Shown here: positions 1-6,594 of the stretch, one piece after another | Position numbering within the stretch: the stretch's first letter is position 1 | Layout: each line of letters starts with the position of its first letter | NCBI GenBank assembly: GCA_024397875.1 | Contig: CP073344.1 | Span: 2,905,001 to 2,969,000 of the forward strand | Reading direction: 5' to 3' | DNA: 64,000 nt | Source: Amphritea atlantica | GTDB taxonomy: Bacteria > Pseudomonadota > Gammaproteobacteria > Pseudomonadales > Balneatricaceae | Notes under the pieces: generated by a model | Databases searched by the model: none | Told to the model about the DNA's origin: nothing | What the model saw: the letters and a program-made list of their open reading frames with translations, nothing else | Program-made: the position numbers and the translations under genes

Positions 1-1213
1 GTTCGGATGCCAGAATACCAAACAGCTCAACCGCTTTAATGGTTTTCTTACGAATCGCTGGATCCTGTTCATACTGAACATAGAGACGTTCAAACTCGTC
101 CTGATCAGCAAAGAAGGCATCGTAAAGTCCCGGCACTTCGTGAGGGCTGAACAGGGTAATATTTCCTCCCTTGATCAGTCGGGTATACATCAACTTGTTC
201 AGCTGTACACCATAATCCAGATGGCGCACCCGGTTCTCTTCCACACCCCGGTTGTTCTTCAGTACCAGCAGTGATTCAACTTCGAGGTGCCAGAGTGGAT
301 AGAACAGTGTTGCTGCGCCACCACGAACACCGCCCTGAGAACAGGACTTAACCGCAGTCTGGAAATATTTATAAAACGGAATACAGCCGGTGTGGAACGC
401 TTCACCGCCCCGGATAGGGCTGCCCAAAGCGCGGATGCGACCGGCGTTGATACCGATACCCGCCCGCTGGCTGACATATTTCACAATCGCACTGGCAGTA
501 GCATTGATAGAATCCAGTGAGTCGCCGGATTCGATCAGCACACAGGAGCTGAACTGACGGGTCGGGGTGCGGACACCCGCCATAATCGGTGTTGGCAGTG
601 ACAATTTAAACAGTGAGCAGGCATCATAAAAACGCTTCACATACTCGAGTCGCGTCTCTTTCGGATAGTTGGCAAACAGACAGGCTGCGACCAGCATATA
701 GAGGATCTGAGGACTCTCATAGATCTCGTGGGTTACCCGGTTCTGTACCAGATACTTGCCCTCTAGCTGTTTCACAGCAACATAGCTGAAGTTCATATCC
801 CGACCATGGTCGATATAGTCATTCAGCTGATTAAATTCTGCTTCAGAGTAATCTTCTATCAGGTGTTTATCATAACGACCGGCATCAACCATCTTCGCTA
901 CATGGGTCAGAAGATGTGGCGGCTCAAAGCTATCAAAAGCTCGCTTACGCAGATGAAAAATCGCCAGACGGGCTGCCAGATACTGATAGTCCGGTGCATC
1001 CTCAGAGATAAGGTCTGCAGCAGATTTGATCAGCGTTTCATGGATATCGGCCGTTTTGATACCATCGTAAAACTGAATATGGGCTTTCAGTTCTACCTGC
1101 GAGACTGAGACATTCTGAAGGCCATGGGCGGCCCAGATAACGACTCGGTGAATTTTTTCAAGGTCCAGTTTTTCCTGACGACCATCCCGTTTCGTTACCA
1201 ATATGTCCTGCAT
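1..1213 (-). CDS. nrdA: Ribonucleoside-diphosphate reductase class Ia, alpha subunit (5' part, truncated by window edge)
   Basis: Reading the minus strand from the ATG at 1213 gives a protein starting MQDILVTKRDGRQEKLDLEK and continuing with HRVVIWAAHGLQNVS and AHIQFYDGIKTADIHETLIK. These are the N-terminal ATP-cone and start of the catalytic domain of NrdA, very close to the E. coli enzyme. About 404 codons are present; the rest, including the C-terminal redox cysteines, lies beyond the left edge. The enzyme reduces ribonucleoside diphosphates to deoxyribonucleotides together with the NrdB diiron subunit. The 440 bp upstream region is gene-free up to a divergent tRNA-Tyr and contains a possible NrdR box. 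The call rests on direct translation and recognition of the family. Confidence 0.93.
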   Translation of the reverse strand, partial: MQDILVTKRDGRQEKLDLEKIHRVVIWAAHGLQNVSVSQVELKAHIQFYDGIKTADIHETLIKSAADLISEDAPDYQYLAARLAIFHLRKRAFDSFEPPHLLTHVAKMVDAGRYDKHLIEDYSEAEFNQLNDYIDHGRDMNFSYVAVKQLEGKYLVQNRVTHEIYESPQILYMLVAACLFANYPKETRLEYVKRFYDACSLFKLSLPTPIMAGVRTPTRQFSSCVLIESGDSLDSINATASAIVKYVSQRAGIGINAGRIRALGSPIRGGEAFHTGCIPFYKYFQTAVKSCSQGGVRGGAATLFYPLWHLEVESLLVLKNNRGVEENRVRHLDYGVQLNKLMYTRLIKGGNITLFSPHEVPGLYDAFFADQDEFERLYVQYEQDPAIRKKTIKAVELFGILASE

Positions 1214-1398
1214 TTCGCTTTCCCAAGTTTGAAAAAATCAGATTTACGAAGGTTTCTTAACCGAACCTTTTCAGCGGCGGGACCGGGGATATTTCGCTTT
1301 AGCGTCCCTGACTCCCTGATGTTCACTCTATCCTGCTGGCAATGTGTGCCAGCACTTCATCTGCCACACTACATGTTGTGCGCGCCCGAAGATCAGGC

Positions 1399-1442
1399 AC
1401 TAAATATAGTTATAAACAACTTAATTACAATACTTGATTTTG
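1399..1442. promoter_or_regulatory. Possible NrdR box pair upstream of nrdA
   Basis: A near-palindrome, ACTAAATATAGT, lies at 1399-1410, and a weaker related stretch around ACAATACTTGAT follows about three helical turns away (1427-1438). NrdR repressor boxes upstream of class I ribonucleotide reductase genes have this AT-rich palindromic form and this spacing. The match was judged by eye. The rest of 1214-1613 holds no recognisable gene and is taken as the nrdA leader and promoter region. Confidence 0.35.
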
Positions 1443-1613
1443 CCCTTTTATGAGTGTAGTCAAACGCTAAAAACAGGCCAGACGCCCGTGCCATCGGCGC
1501 TGCAGAATATTACTCAAAAATAAGAAAAATTTTAATTAAAAATGAAATCGTAATAAGTTTTGATAATTATAAAAAAGACCTCCCATGCTGCGAAAAAAGA
1601 TTCGATATTACGC

Positions 1614-1642
1614 TTTACAGCGGGGTAACAAATCAATAGTAT
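1614..1642 (+). promoter_or_regulatory. Sigma-70 promoter of tRNA-Tyr
   Basis: TTTACA at 1614-1619 and TAGTAT at 1637-1642 are separated by exactly 17 bp and followed by a GC-rich discriminator (ACGCGCTCC). This is typical of stable-RNA promoters under stringent control. Transcription would start near 1649, just before the mature tRNA 5' end at 1656. Because the first terminator downstream is broken by an insertion element, this promoter may also feed the transposase gene at 1853. Confidence 0.7.
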
Positions 1643-1655
1643 ACGCGCTCCTTGT

Positions 1656-1739
1656 GGTGGGGTTCCCGAGTGGCCAAAGGGATCAGACTGTAAATCTGAC
1701 GCGCGAGCTTCGGTGGTTCGAATCCACCCCCCACCACCA
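1656..1739 (+). tRNA. tRNA-Tyr (anticodon GTA)
   Basis: The 84 nt cloverleaf begins GGTGGGG and ends CCCCACC-A-CCA, with the CCA encoded. The anticodon GTA is at 1690-1692 within CAGACTGTAAATCTG. The long variable arm expected of bacterial tRNA-Tyr is present, and the T arm is GGTGG-TTCGAAT-CCACC. The last 19 nt (1721-1739) reappear three more times downstream at 3220, 3400 and 3580 as the first part of a 180 bp tandem repeat. Confidence 0.97.
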
Positions 1740-1757
1740 TCGAATTCGATACGAAAC

Positions 1758-1780
1758 AGCCTCGTTTACCAACGGGGCTT
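1758..1780 (+). terminator. tRNA-Tyr terminator stem, T-run removed by IS insertion
   Basis: The stem AGCCTCGTT / AACGGGGCT is intact, but only two T remain before the IS begins at 1781. In the intact units the same stem is followed by six T. Termination of the tRNA transcript here is therefore probably weakened. Confidence 0.7.
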
Positions 1781-1852
1781 AATGAGATGGTTCCCCTCGC
1801 TTTTAACCAGCTATGCTGGAAAGGCGACGAAACCAACAAGGAGAACCATCTC

Positions 1853-2869
1853 ATGTCTATCAAAGTCCTTGGAATCGATTTAGGCAAGTCTTCTTTTCAT
1901 TTAATTGGTCGTGATTCTCACGATAAGCAAGTCTGCAAAAAGAAACTCTCTCGTCATCAGCTCATTACTTTTATAGCACAACTACCGCCATGCATTATTG
2001 CGTTTGAAGCATGCGGTGGCGCGCACTGGTTAGGCCGTCTCTGCATGAGTTATGGTCACGACGTCCGATTAATCCCGCCTCAATATGTTAAACCTTTTGT
2101 TAAAGGTAATAAAAACGACTTCATTGATGCGCAAGCGATTACTGAGGCGGCAGGTCGTCCGGATATGCGGTTTGTCGCAGTGAAGTCAGTTGACGCACAA
2201 AGTCAGGTAGTCGTACATCGAGTACGTGAAGGCTTCGTAGCGGAGCGCACAGCTTGTATGTCACGTATTGGCGCGCTGTTATTGGAATTCGGTTTATCCC
2301 TTCCACGTGGTCACTCAGCGATGAAAAAGCTGTTTTCATGGCTAAGCACACAAAAAGTTACACTATGCCCAGCCATCATAGGTGAGCTTCAAGTGATGCA
2401 TGATCACTACCGCTACTTAAATGAGCAAATAGCCGAACAAGATATAAAAATCGTTAGGCAGGTTAAGCAAAGCAGTCGTTGCCAGCTACTAAAAACCGTT
2501 CCTGGTATTGGTGATATGACTGCAAGCCAATTAGCAGCAGAAGTGGGCAATGCTCATCAGTTTAAAAGCGGTCGAGAAATGGCTGCTTGGTTAGGGTTGG
2601 TGCCGCGGCAATATTCGACAGGAGGGAGGTCGAAGTTATTAGGTATTAGTAAGCGTGGAAATAAACGCCTTAGATGCTTATTAGTGCACGGAGCCAGAGC
2701 GATCCTATCACGATTGGATAACTATCGGGGGCCGATGTATGACTGGCTAAGAAAGCTGAGAGCAAGTAAATCATTTAATACGGTCTGTATTGCTCTGGCA
2801 AACAAGCTGTCACGAATAGCGTATGCTGTTTTAAGCAAGAATGAGCCTTACCAGTCACAGCAGGTTTAA
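1853..2869 (+). CDS. IS110-family DEDD transposase, copy 1
   Basis: A 338-residue recombinase. The N-terminal DEDD RuvC-like domain is marked by VLGIDLGKSSFHLIG, AFEACGGAHWLGRL and KGNKNDFIDAQAI. The C-terminal Transposase_20 domain carries TVPGIGDMTASQLAAEVG and the serine-bearing segment YSTGGRSKLLGISKRGNKRLR. The reading frame stays open upstream to 1787, but the ATG at 1853 is chosen because AAGGAG precedes it at a suitable distance and the family starts just before the first catalytic Asp. The enzyme acts with an element-encoded guide RNA in this family. It may be transcribed from the tRNA-Tyr promoter. Full length, with no disabling change seen. Confidence 0.93.
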   Translation: MSIKVLGIDLGKSSFHLIGRDSHDKQVCKKKLSRHQLITFIAQLPPCIIAFEACGGAHWLGRLCMSYGHDVRLIPPQYVKPFVKGNKNDFIDAQAITEAAGRPDMRFVAVKSVDAQSQVVVHRVREGFVAERTACMSRIGALLLEFGLSLPRGHSAMKKLFSWLSTQKVTLCPAIIGELQVMHDHYRYLNEQIAEQDIKIVRQVKQSSRCQLLKTVPGIGDMTASQLAAEVGNAHQFKSGREMAAWLGLVPRQYSTGGRSKLLGISKRGNKRLRCLLVHGARAILSRLDNYRGPMYDWLRKLRASKSFNTVCIALANKLSRIAYAVLSKNEPYQSQQV

Positions 2870-3098
2870 TCAGGTTTGCAATAACAGAGCGTGATGATGA
2901 AAAGGGTTGACCGTCCGGGTAGTAAACCTGTCACAAAAAACAGCTGTTATAAGCTGTCGGTTTTTTAAGGGCTATCTGGCGCGGATGCTCATCGTGGAGC
3001 AGGAATGAAACATTCCTAATTAAAGACTCCGAATACATTAGCGCAAAACCACCTCATGATCACAAATCTGTGTTGCAATCATGAGGGGAACCATACAT
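2870..3098 (+). ncRNA. Candidate bridge RNA region of IS copy 1
   Basis: In IS1111-group elements the guide (bridge) RNA is encoded downstream of the transposase. This 229 bp right end has no ORF and holds several hairpins: ACAGCT/AGCTGT at about 2940-2957 followed by a T-run, AGGAATG/CATTCCT near 3000-3016, and CCTCATGAT/ATCATGAGG close to the end. The location follows from the family and the hairpins are visible. RNA boundaries and guide loops were not determined. Confidence 0.45.
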
Positions 3099-3219
3099 TT
3101 TTGTGTCTGAAATTTATGCGCAGGGGGGTGGGTGAGAACCACCGACGTGGTTCGAGCCGAAGTGAGCCCGCGAACGAAGACAACGTTGCGTGCTTTTCCG
3201 CAACGGCCCGAAGGGGAAT

Positions 3220-3238
3220 AATCCACCCCCCACCACCA
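3220..3238 (+). repeat. tRNA-Tyr 3'-end copy, unit 2
   Basis: Exact copy of the final 19 nt of the tRNA gene including CCA, without the rest of the cloverleaf. The preceding base differs (T instead of G), so homology to the tRNA stops exactly here. Confidence 0.9.
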
Positions 3239-3256
3239 TCGAATTCGATACGAAAC

Positions 3257-3283
3257 AGCCTCGTTTACCAACGGGGCTTTTTT
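3257..3283 (+). terminator. Intact Rho-independent terminator, unit 2
   Basis: Stem AGCCTCGTT / AACGGGGCT (one T-G wobble), four-base loop and six T. This is the ancestral form of the terminator that is interrupted in units 1 and 4. Confidence 0.85.
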
Positions 3284-3284
3284 G

Positions 3285-3399
3285 TGTCTGAAATTTATGC
3301 GCAGGGGGTGGGTGAGAACCGCCGACGTGGTTCGAGCCGAAGTGAGCCCGCGAACGAAGACAACGTTGCGTGCTTTTCCGCAACGGCCCAAAGGGGAAT
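3285..3399 (+). ncRNA. Structured spacer of the tRNA-Tyr repeat (rtT-like), unit 2
   Basis: The segment between terminator and next tRNA end can form GAACC(A/G)C-CGAC-GTGGTTC and CGTTGCG-loop-CGCAACG hairpins, with GTTCG/CGAAC enclosing the middle. Across units the stem changes keep pairing: A to G opposite T in units 3 and 4 of the first stem, and a re-paired GTGC/GCAC stem in the diverged unit 4. This suggests an RNA-level function resembling E. coli rtT RNA. Equivalent segments are 3104-3219, 3465-3579 and 4963-5090. Confidence 0.4.
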
Positions 3400-3418
3400 A
3401 ATCCACCCCCCACCACCA
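3400..3418 (+). repeat. tRNA-Tyr 3'-end copy, unit 3
   Basis: Second downstream copy of the 19 nt tRNA end, 180 bp after the copy at 3220. Confidence 0.9.
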
Positions 3419-3436
3419 TCGAATTTGATACGAAAC

Positions 3437-3463
3437 AGCCTCGTTTACTAACGGGGCTTTTTT
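3437..3463 (+). terminator. Intact Rho-independent terminator, unit 3
   Basis: Same stem as in unit 2, with a single C to T change in the loop and six T following. Confidence 0.85.
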
Positions 3464-3579
3464 GTGTCTGAAATTTATGCGCAGGGGGTGGGTGAGAACC
3501 ACCGACGTGGTTCGAGCCGAAGTGAGCCCGCGAACGAAGACAACGTTGCGTGCTTTTCCGCAACGGCCCGAAGGGGAAT

Positions 3580-3598
3580 AATCCACCCCCCACCACCA
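3580..3598 (+). repeat. tRNA-Tyr 3'-end copy, unit 4
   Basis: Third downstream copy of the 19 nt tRNA end. Its terminator stem (3617-3638) is cut from its T-run by IS copy 2 after 3639. Confidence 0.9.
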
Positions 3599-3711
3599 TC
3601 GAATTCGATACGAAACAGCCTCGTTTACCAACGGGGCTTAATGAGATGGTTCCCCTCGCTTTTAACCAGCTATGCTGGAAAGGCGACGAAACCAACAAGG
3701 AGAACCATCTC

Positions 3712-4728
3712 ATGTCTATCAAAGTCCTTGGAATCGATTTAGGCAAGTCTTCTTTTCATTTAATTGGTCGTGATTCTCACGATAAGCAAGTCTGCAAAAA
3801 GAAACTCTCTCGTCATCAGCTCATTACTTTTATAGCACAACTACCGCCATGCATTATTGCGTTTGAAGCATGCGGTGGCGCGCACTGGTTAGGCCGTCTC
3901 TGCATGAGTTATGGTCACGACGTCCGATTAATCCCGCCTCAATATGTTAAACCTTTTGTTAAAGGTAATAAAAACGACTTCATTGATGCGCAAGCGATTA
4001 CTGAGGCGGCAGGTCGTCCGGATATGCGGTTTGTCGCAGTGAAGTCAGTTGACGCACAAAGTCAGGTAGTCGTACATCGAGTACGTGAAGGCTTCGTAGC
4101 GGAGCGCACAGCTTGTATGTCACGTATTGGCGCGCTGTTATTGGAATTCGGTTTATCCCTTCCACGTGGTCACTCAGCGATGAAAAAGCTGTTTTCATGG
4201 CTAAGCACACAAAAAGTTACACTATGCCCAGCCATCATAGGTGAGCTTCAAGTGATGCATGATCACTACCGCTACTTAAATGAGCAAATAGCCGAACAAG
4301 ATATAAAAATCGTTAGGCAGGTTAAGCAAAGCAGTCGTTGCCAGCTACTAAAAACCGTTCCTGGTATTGGTGATATGACTGCAAGCCAATTAGCAGCAGA
4401 AGTGGGCAATGCTCATCAGTTTAAAAGCGGTCGAGAAATGGCTGCTTGGTTAGGGTTGGTGCCGCGGCAATATTCGACAGGAGGGAGGTCGAAGTTATTA
4501 GGTATTAGTAAGCGTGGAAATAAACGCCTTAGATGCTTATTAGTGCACGGAGCCAGAGCGATCCTATCACGATTGGATAACTATCGGGGGCCGATGTATG
4601 ACTGGCTAAGAAAGCTGAGAGCAAGTAAATCATTTAATACGGTCTGTATTGCTCTGGCAAACAAGCTGTCACGAATAGCGTATGCTGTTTTAAGCAAGAA
4701 TGAGCCTTACCAGTCACAGCAGGTTTAA
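3712..4728 (+). CDS. IS110-family DEDD transposase, copy 2
   Basis: 338 residues, identical in translation to the copy at 1853-2869, with the same AAGGAG ribosome site before the ATG. The open frame extends upstream to 3550 through the terminator and tRNA-end repeat, but that extension is repeat sequence and not protein-like. The DEDD N-terminal domain and the serine-containing Transposase_20 domain are both intact, so the enzyme is probably active. Confidence 0.93.
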   Translation: MSIKVLGIDLGKSSFHLIGRDSHDKQVCKKKLSRHQLITFIAQLPPCIIAFEACGGAHWLGRLCMSYGHDVRLIPPQYVKPFVKGNKNDFIDAQAITEAAGRPDMRFVAVKSVDAQSQVVVHRVREGFVAERTACMSRIGALLLEFGLSLPRGHSAMKKLFSWLSTQKVTLCPAIIGELQVMHDHYRYLNEQIAEQDIKIVRQVKQSSRCQLLKTVPGIGDMTASQLAAEVGNAHQFKSGREMAAWLGLVPRQYSTGGRSKLLGISKRGNKRLRCLLVHGARAILSRLDNYRGPMYDWLRKLRASKSFNTVCIALANKLSRIAYAVLSKNEPYQSQQV

Positions 4729-4957
4729 TCAGGTTTGCAATAACAGAGCGTGATGATGAAAAGGGTTGACCGTCCGGGTAGTAAACCTGTCACAAAAAAC
4801 AGCTGTTATAAGCTGTCGGTTTTTTAAGGGCTATCTGGCGCGGATGCTCATCGTGGAGCAGGAATGAAACATTCCTAATTAAAGACTCCGAATACATTAG
4901 CGCAAAACCACCTCATGATCACAAATCTGTGTTGCAATCATGAGGGGAACCATACAT
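4729..4957 (+). ncRNA. Candidate bridge RNA region of IS copy 2
   Basis: Same 229 bp hairpin-rich non-coding right end as in copy 1; see the entry at 2870. Position is inferred from IS1111-group organisation. Confidence 0.45.
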
Positions 4958-5190
4958 TTTTGTGTCTGAAATTTATGCGCAGGGGGTGGGTGAGGACCAC
5001 CGACGTGGTTCGAGTCGGAGTGAGCCCGCGAACGAAGACAATGCTGTGCGTGCTTTGCACAACGCTAATCTACCGCTTCGCTCAGTCCGCAGCAAAAACG
5101 CTACTTGCCAAACGCGACTTCGTTGCTTGCTCGCGGGCAGCTACCCAAGAAAACACAAGTCATACCGGCTTAACCTCTAGTCTCAGTTCT
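4958..5190 (+). other. Diverged end of the tRNA-Tyr repeat array
   Basis: To about 5090 this matches the repeat spacer with scattered changes, including a re-paired hairpin GTGC-loop-GCAC. From there to 5190 it no longer matches and no new tRNA end or gene is seen. A weak A-rich stretch and AACCGCC near 5195 precede the next gene. There is no ORF with protein character. Confidence 0.6.
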
Positions 5191-5305
5191 TAAAAAAACC
5201 GCCTTAAATCAATTACCCATAGAATATTTCACTCCCCCTCTGTACCTTGCCGTTATCCTGTGCCAATGTGTGGGAAAGATCTAATAGCACCCGGAGAATA
5301 ACAAT

Positions 5306-5548
5306 ATGCCTTTGACAAACGATATTCAGGAAGAGATTAATATGCTGATTCGCTTTAGCCAGAGCAGCGATCATCAGGGTCTCAAGGTACATCAGGACAC
5401 TGCCGCGCCGGAACTGGTTGAGGCCACTCAACGCCTGTTTGATAAAAAGCTCATCACGCTGTTTGATGGCGGCTATCTGACACCGCTTGGCCATGAAGCT
5501 GCAGATCAGGCTCACGCGCTGCTGAACATTCTCAACGCGCCTAAGTAA
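5306..5548 (+). CDS. TIGR02647-family small protein
   Basis: An 80-residue protein with the conserved pattern EGLKVHQ-like (QGLKVHQDTAAPELVEATQRLFDKKLIT) and DGGYLTPLGHEAA. This matches a small family of unknown function in Pseudomonas and relatives; a winged-helix-like fold is suggested by the LF-KGLIT-DGGYLT layout, but DNA binding is not shown. GGAG lies about 10 nt before the ATG. It stands alone downstream of the tRNA array. No catalytic residues or membrane segments are visible. The family assignment is from memory of its conserved motif. Confidence 0.75.
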   Translation: MPLTNDIQEEINMLIRFSQSSDHQGLKVHQDTAAPELVEATQRLFDKKLITLFDGGYLTPLGHEAADQAHALLNILNAPK

Positions 5549-5626
5549 AATCAGCACTGATCCAGCAATTTAAGCCAAACCCTTAACTCCAAAATTTAAT
5601 ATAGCCACCGGGATAAAAACGCATCC

Positions 5627-6289
5627 ATGCATCAGGCTGAAATCCTTATCGAAGATATCAATGTCTGGGAAACCCAGATGTTTACCGTGCAGAATCCACT
5701 GCACGGTGCTATCCGTGACCCTCTTCTGAAACTGATCTACCGCTTACGGGATAATCAGCAACAGGCCATCGAGAGCGAGGTTGCCCCGACAGCAAAACAC
5801 GCGCTTTATGAGAGTTCCCTGGATCTGTTACAACACCCTGATCCGGTTATTTCAGAGCTACGGGAGTTTATTGAGGAGATGCTGATCACCGTTGCCAGTG
5901 CCGTTAATGAACCGTTCTGGCCTGAAGGCGCTCAGGCCAGGGCAGATATTGTTGAGTCCTGGTTTCATGTCACCGAAAACGGTGGTTATCATGACACCCA
6001 TGCTCATCCGAACTGCTCCTGGTGTGGTATCTACTATGTAGATGCCGGAGAGTGCGATATCCAGAGTCGTAATGGCATCAACCGCTTCTACGACCCGCGC
6101 CACGGAGCTGATCAGTATCTTGATGCCGGTACAGCCTATCTCAACGGTACCGGCAGCTGGGACTTTGCTGCCGTTGAAGGCCAGGTGGTTATATTCCCCT
6201 CCTACCTTAAGCATGCTGCGATGCCCTATTTTGGTCAGAAAGACCGGGTGGTGATCGCGTTTAACAGTCAGATCCATTTTCAGGAATAA
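5627..6289 (+). CDS. Putative 2OG-Fe(II) oxygenase (TIGR02466 family)
   Basis: 220 residues. The C-terminal half carries the double-stranded beta-helix motifs of the PF13759 type: HDTHAHPNCSWCGIYYVD supplies the H-x-D/H metal site, FPSYLKHAAMPY supplies the distal His, and RVVIAFNSQIHF ends the fold with the Arg expected to bind 2-oxoglutarate. The substrate is not known. The gene follows the TIGR02647 gene by 78 bp in the same direction. Start at 5627 is the first ATG in frame; MHQAEILIEDINVWETQMF fits family N-termini. Confidence 0.75.
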   Translation: MHQAEILIEDINVWETQMFTVQNPLHGAIRDPLLKLIYRLRDNQQQAIESEVAPTAKHALYESSLDLLQHPDPVISELREFIEEMLITVASAVNEPFWPEGAQARADIVESWFHVTENGGYHDTHAHPNCSWCGIYYVDAGECDIQSRNGINRFYDPRHGADQYLDAGTAYLNGTGSWDFAAVEGQVVIFPSYLKHAAMPYFGQKDRVVIAFNSQIHFQE

Positions 6290-6594
6290 ACACCAAGGCA
6301 GGTACCCCGGTGAAACACGTTCAGGTTTATGTAGACTCGCTTCGCTGGGGCATTAGTCCCGATACCCGCCACCGATTACCCAATCGTAGCAGACACTGAA
6401 TCTGATTTCTTTAATAGCGGAACAATGATCAACGCCAGCAAGATGGACAATATCCATCCGGATATGAAACAGTATCAACCACTTGCACGCTCGATTCAGT
6501 CAATGGTACAGGGTATATTAAACGACTGACTGAACTTCTATCGTCATCACGGATCTGACCTGCAGGATTTCATCTTTTAGATACAGGATTTTCA
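6290..6594 (+). pseudogene. Gap with a possible gene remnant
   Basis: No intact gene. One frame is open from about 6340 to 6528 after an in-frame TAG. It encodes a protein-like stretch (DYPIVADTESDFFNSGTMIN... then KMDNIHPDMKQYQPLARSIQ) ending at a TGA near 6528, without a credible start. An overlapping frame gives a short peptide from GTG at 6310. The composition looks coding, so this may be the 3' remnant of a gene. The family is not recognised. Confidence 0.3.

Larger units (their letters stand above)
1781..3098 (+). mobile_element. IS110-family (IS1111-group) insertion sequence, copy 1
   Basis: An element of 1318 bp inserted in the T-run of the unit 1 terminator. The flanking bases recombine to the uninterrupted sequence seen at 3271-3290, which defines the ends to within one T. 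Twelve-base subterminal inverted repeats, ATGGTTCCCCTC on the left (from 1786) and its complement near 3083-3094, are typical of the IS1111 group. There is no evident target duplication. It carries one DEDD transposase gene and a 229 bp non-coding right end. Copy 2 lies at a constant offset of 1859 bp and looks the same throughout. Confidence 0.9.
3640..4957 (+). mobile_element. IS110-family (IS1111-group) insertion sequence, copy 2
   Basis: 1318 bp, same orientation and, as far as read, same sequence as copy 1. It is inserted after the same CTT of the unit 4 terminator. The right-flanking repeat differs from that of copy 1 (one fewer G in the G-run and later divergence), so the flanks are distinct. 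Either the element was targeted twice to the same site, or an IS-bearing unit was duplicated by unequal crossing-over. Confidence 0.9.
1721..5090 (+). repeat. tRNA-Tyr 3'-end tandem array (180 bp units), interrupted by two IS copies
   Basis: Units begin with the 19 nt tRNA-Tyr 3' end at 1721, 3220, 3400 and 3580. Each runs through a terminator hairpin and a structured segment of about 120 nt before the next tRNA end. Unit 1 is 1721-1780 plus 3099-3219 (181 bp without the IS). Units 2 and 3 are uninterrupted, 180 bp each, and differ at only a few bases. Unit 4 starts at 3580, is interrupted at 3639, and resumes at 4958 with a diverged copy recognisable to about 5090. The E. coli tyrT operon has the same arrangement (about 178 bp repeats sharing 19 bp of the tRNA end, giving rtT RNA). 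That parallel is from established knowledge; the repeats themselves are directly visible. Confidence 0.92.

Noticed and set aside
3220..3640. Regular repeats as a CRISPR array
   Set aside because: Units are 180 bp, nearly identical over their whole length, and have no unique spacers.
3114..3746. A 210-codon minus-strand ORF with 60-residue repeats, and similar plus-strand ORFs at 3056-3451 and 3464-3742
   Set aside because: The 180 bp period is a multiple of three, so every frame without a stop in one unit remains open through all. The sequence contains tRNA ends and terminators, and no ribosome site was found.
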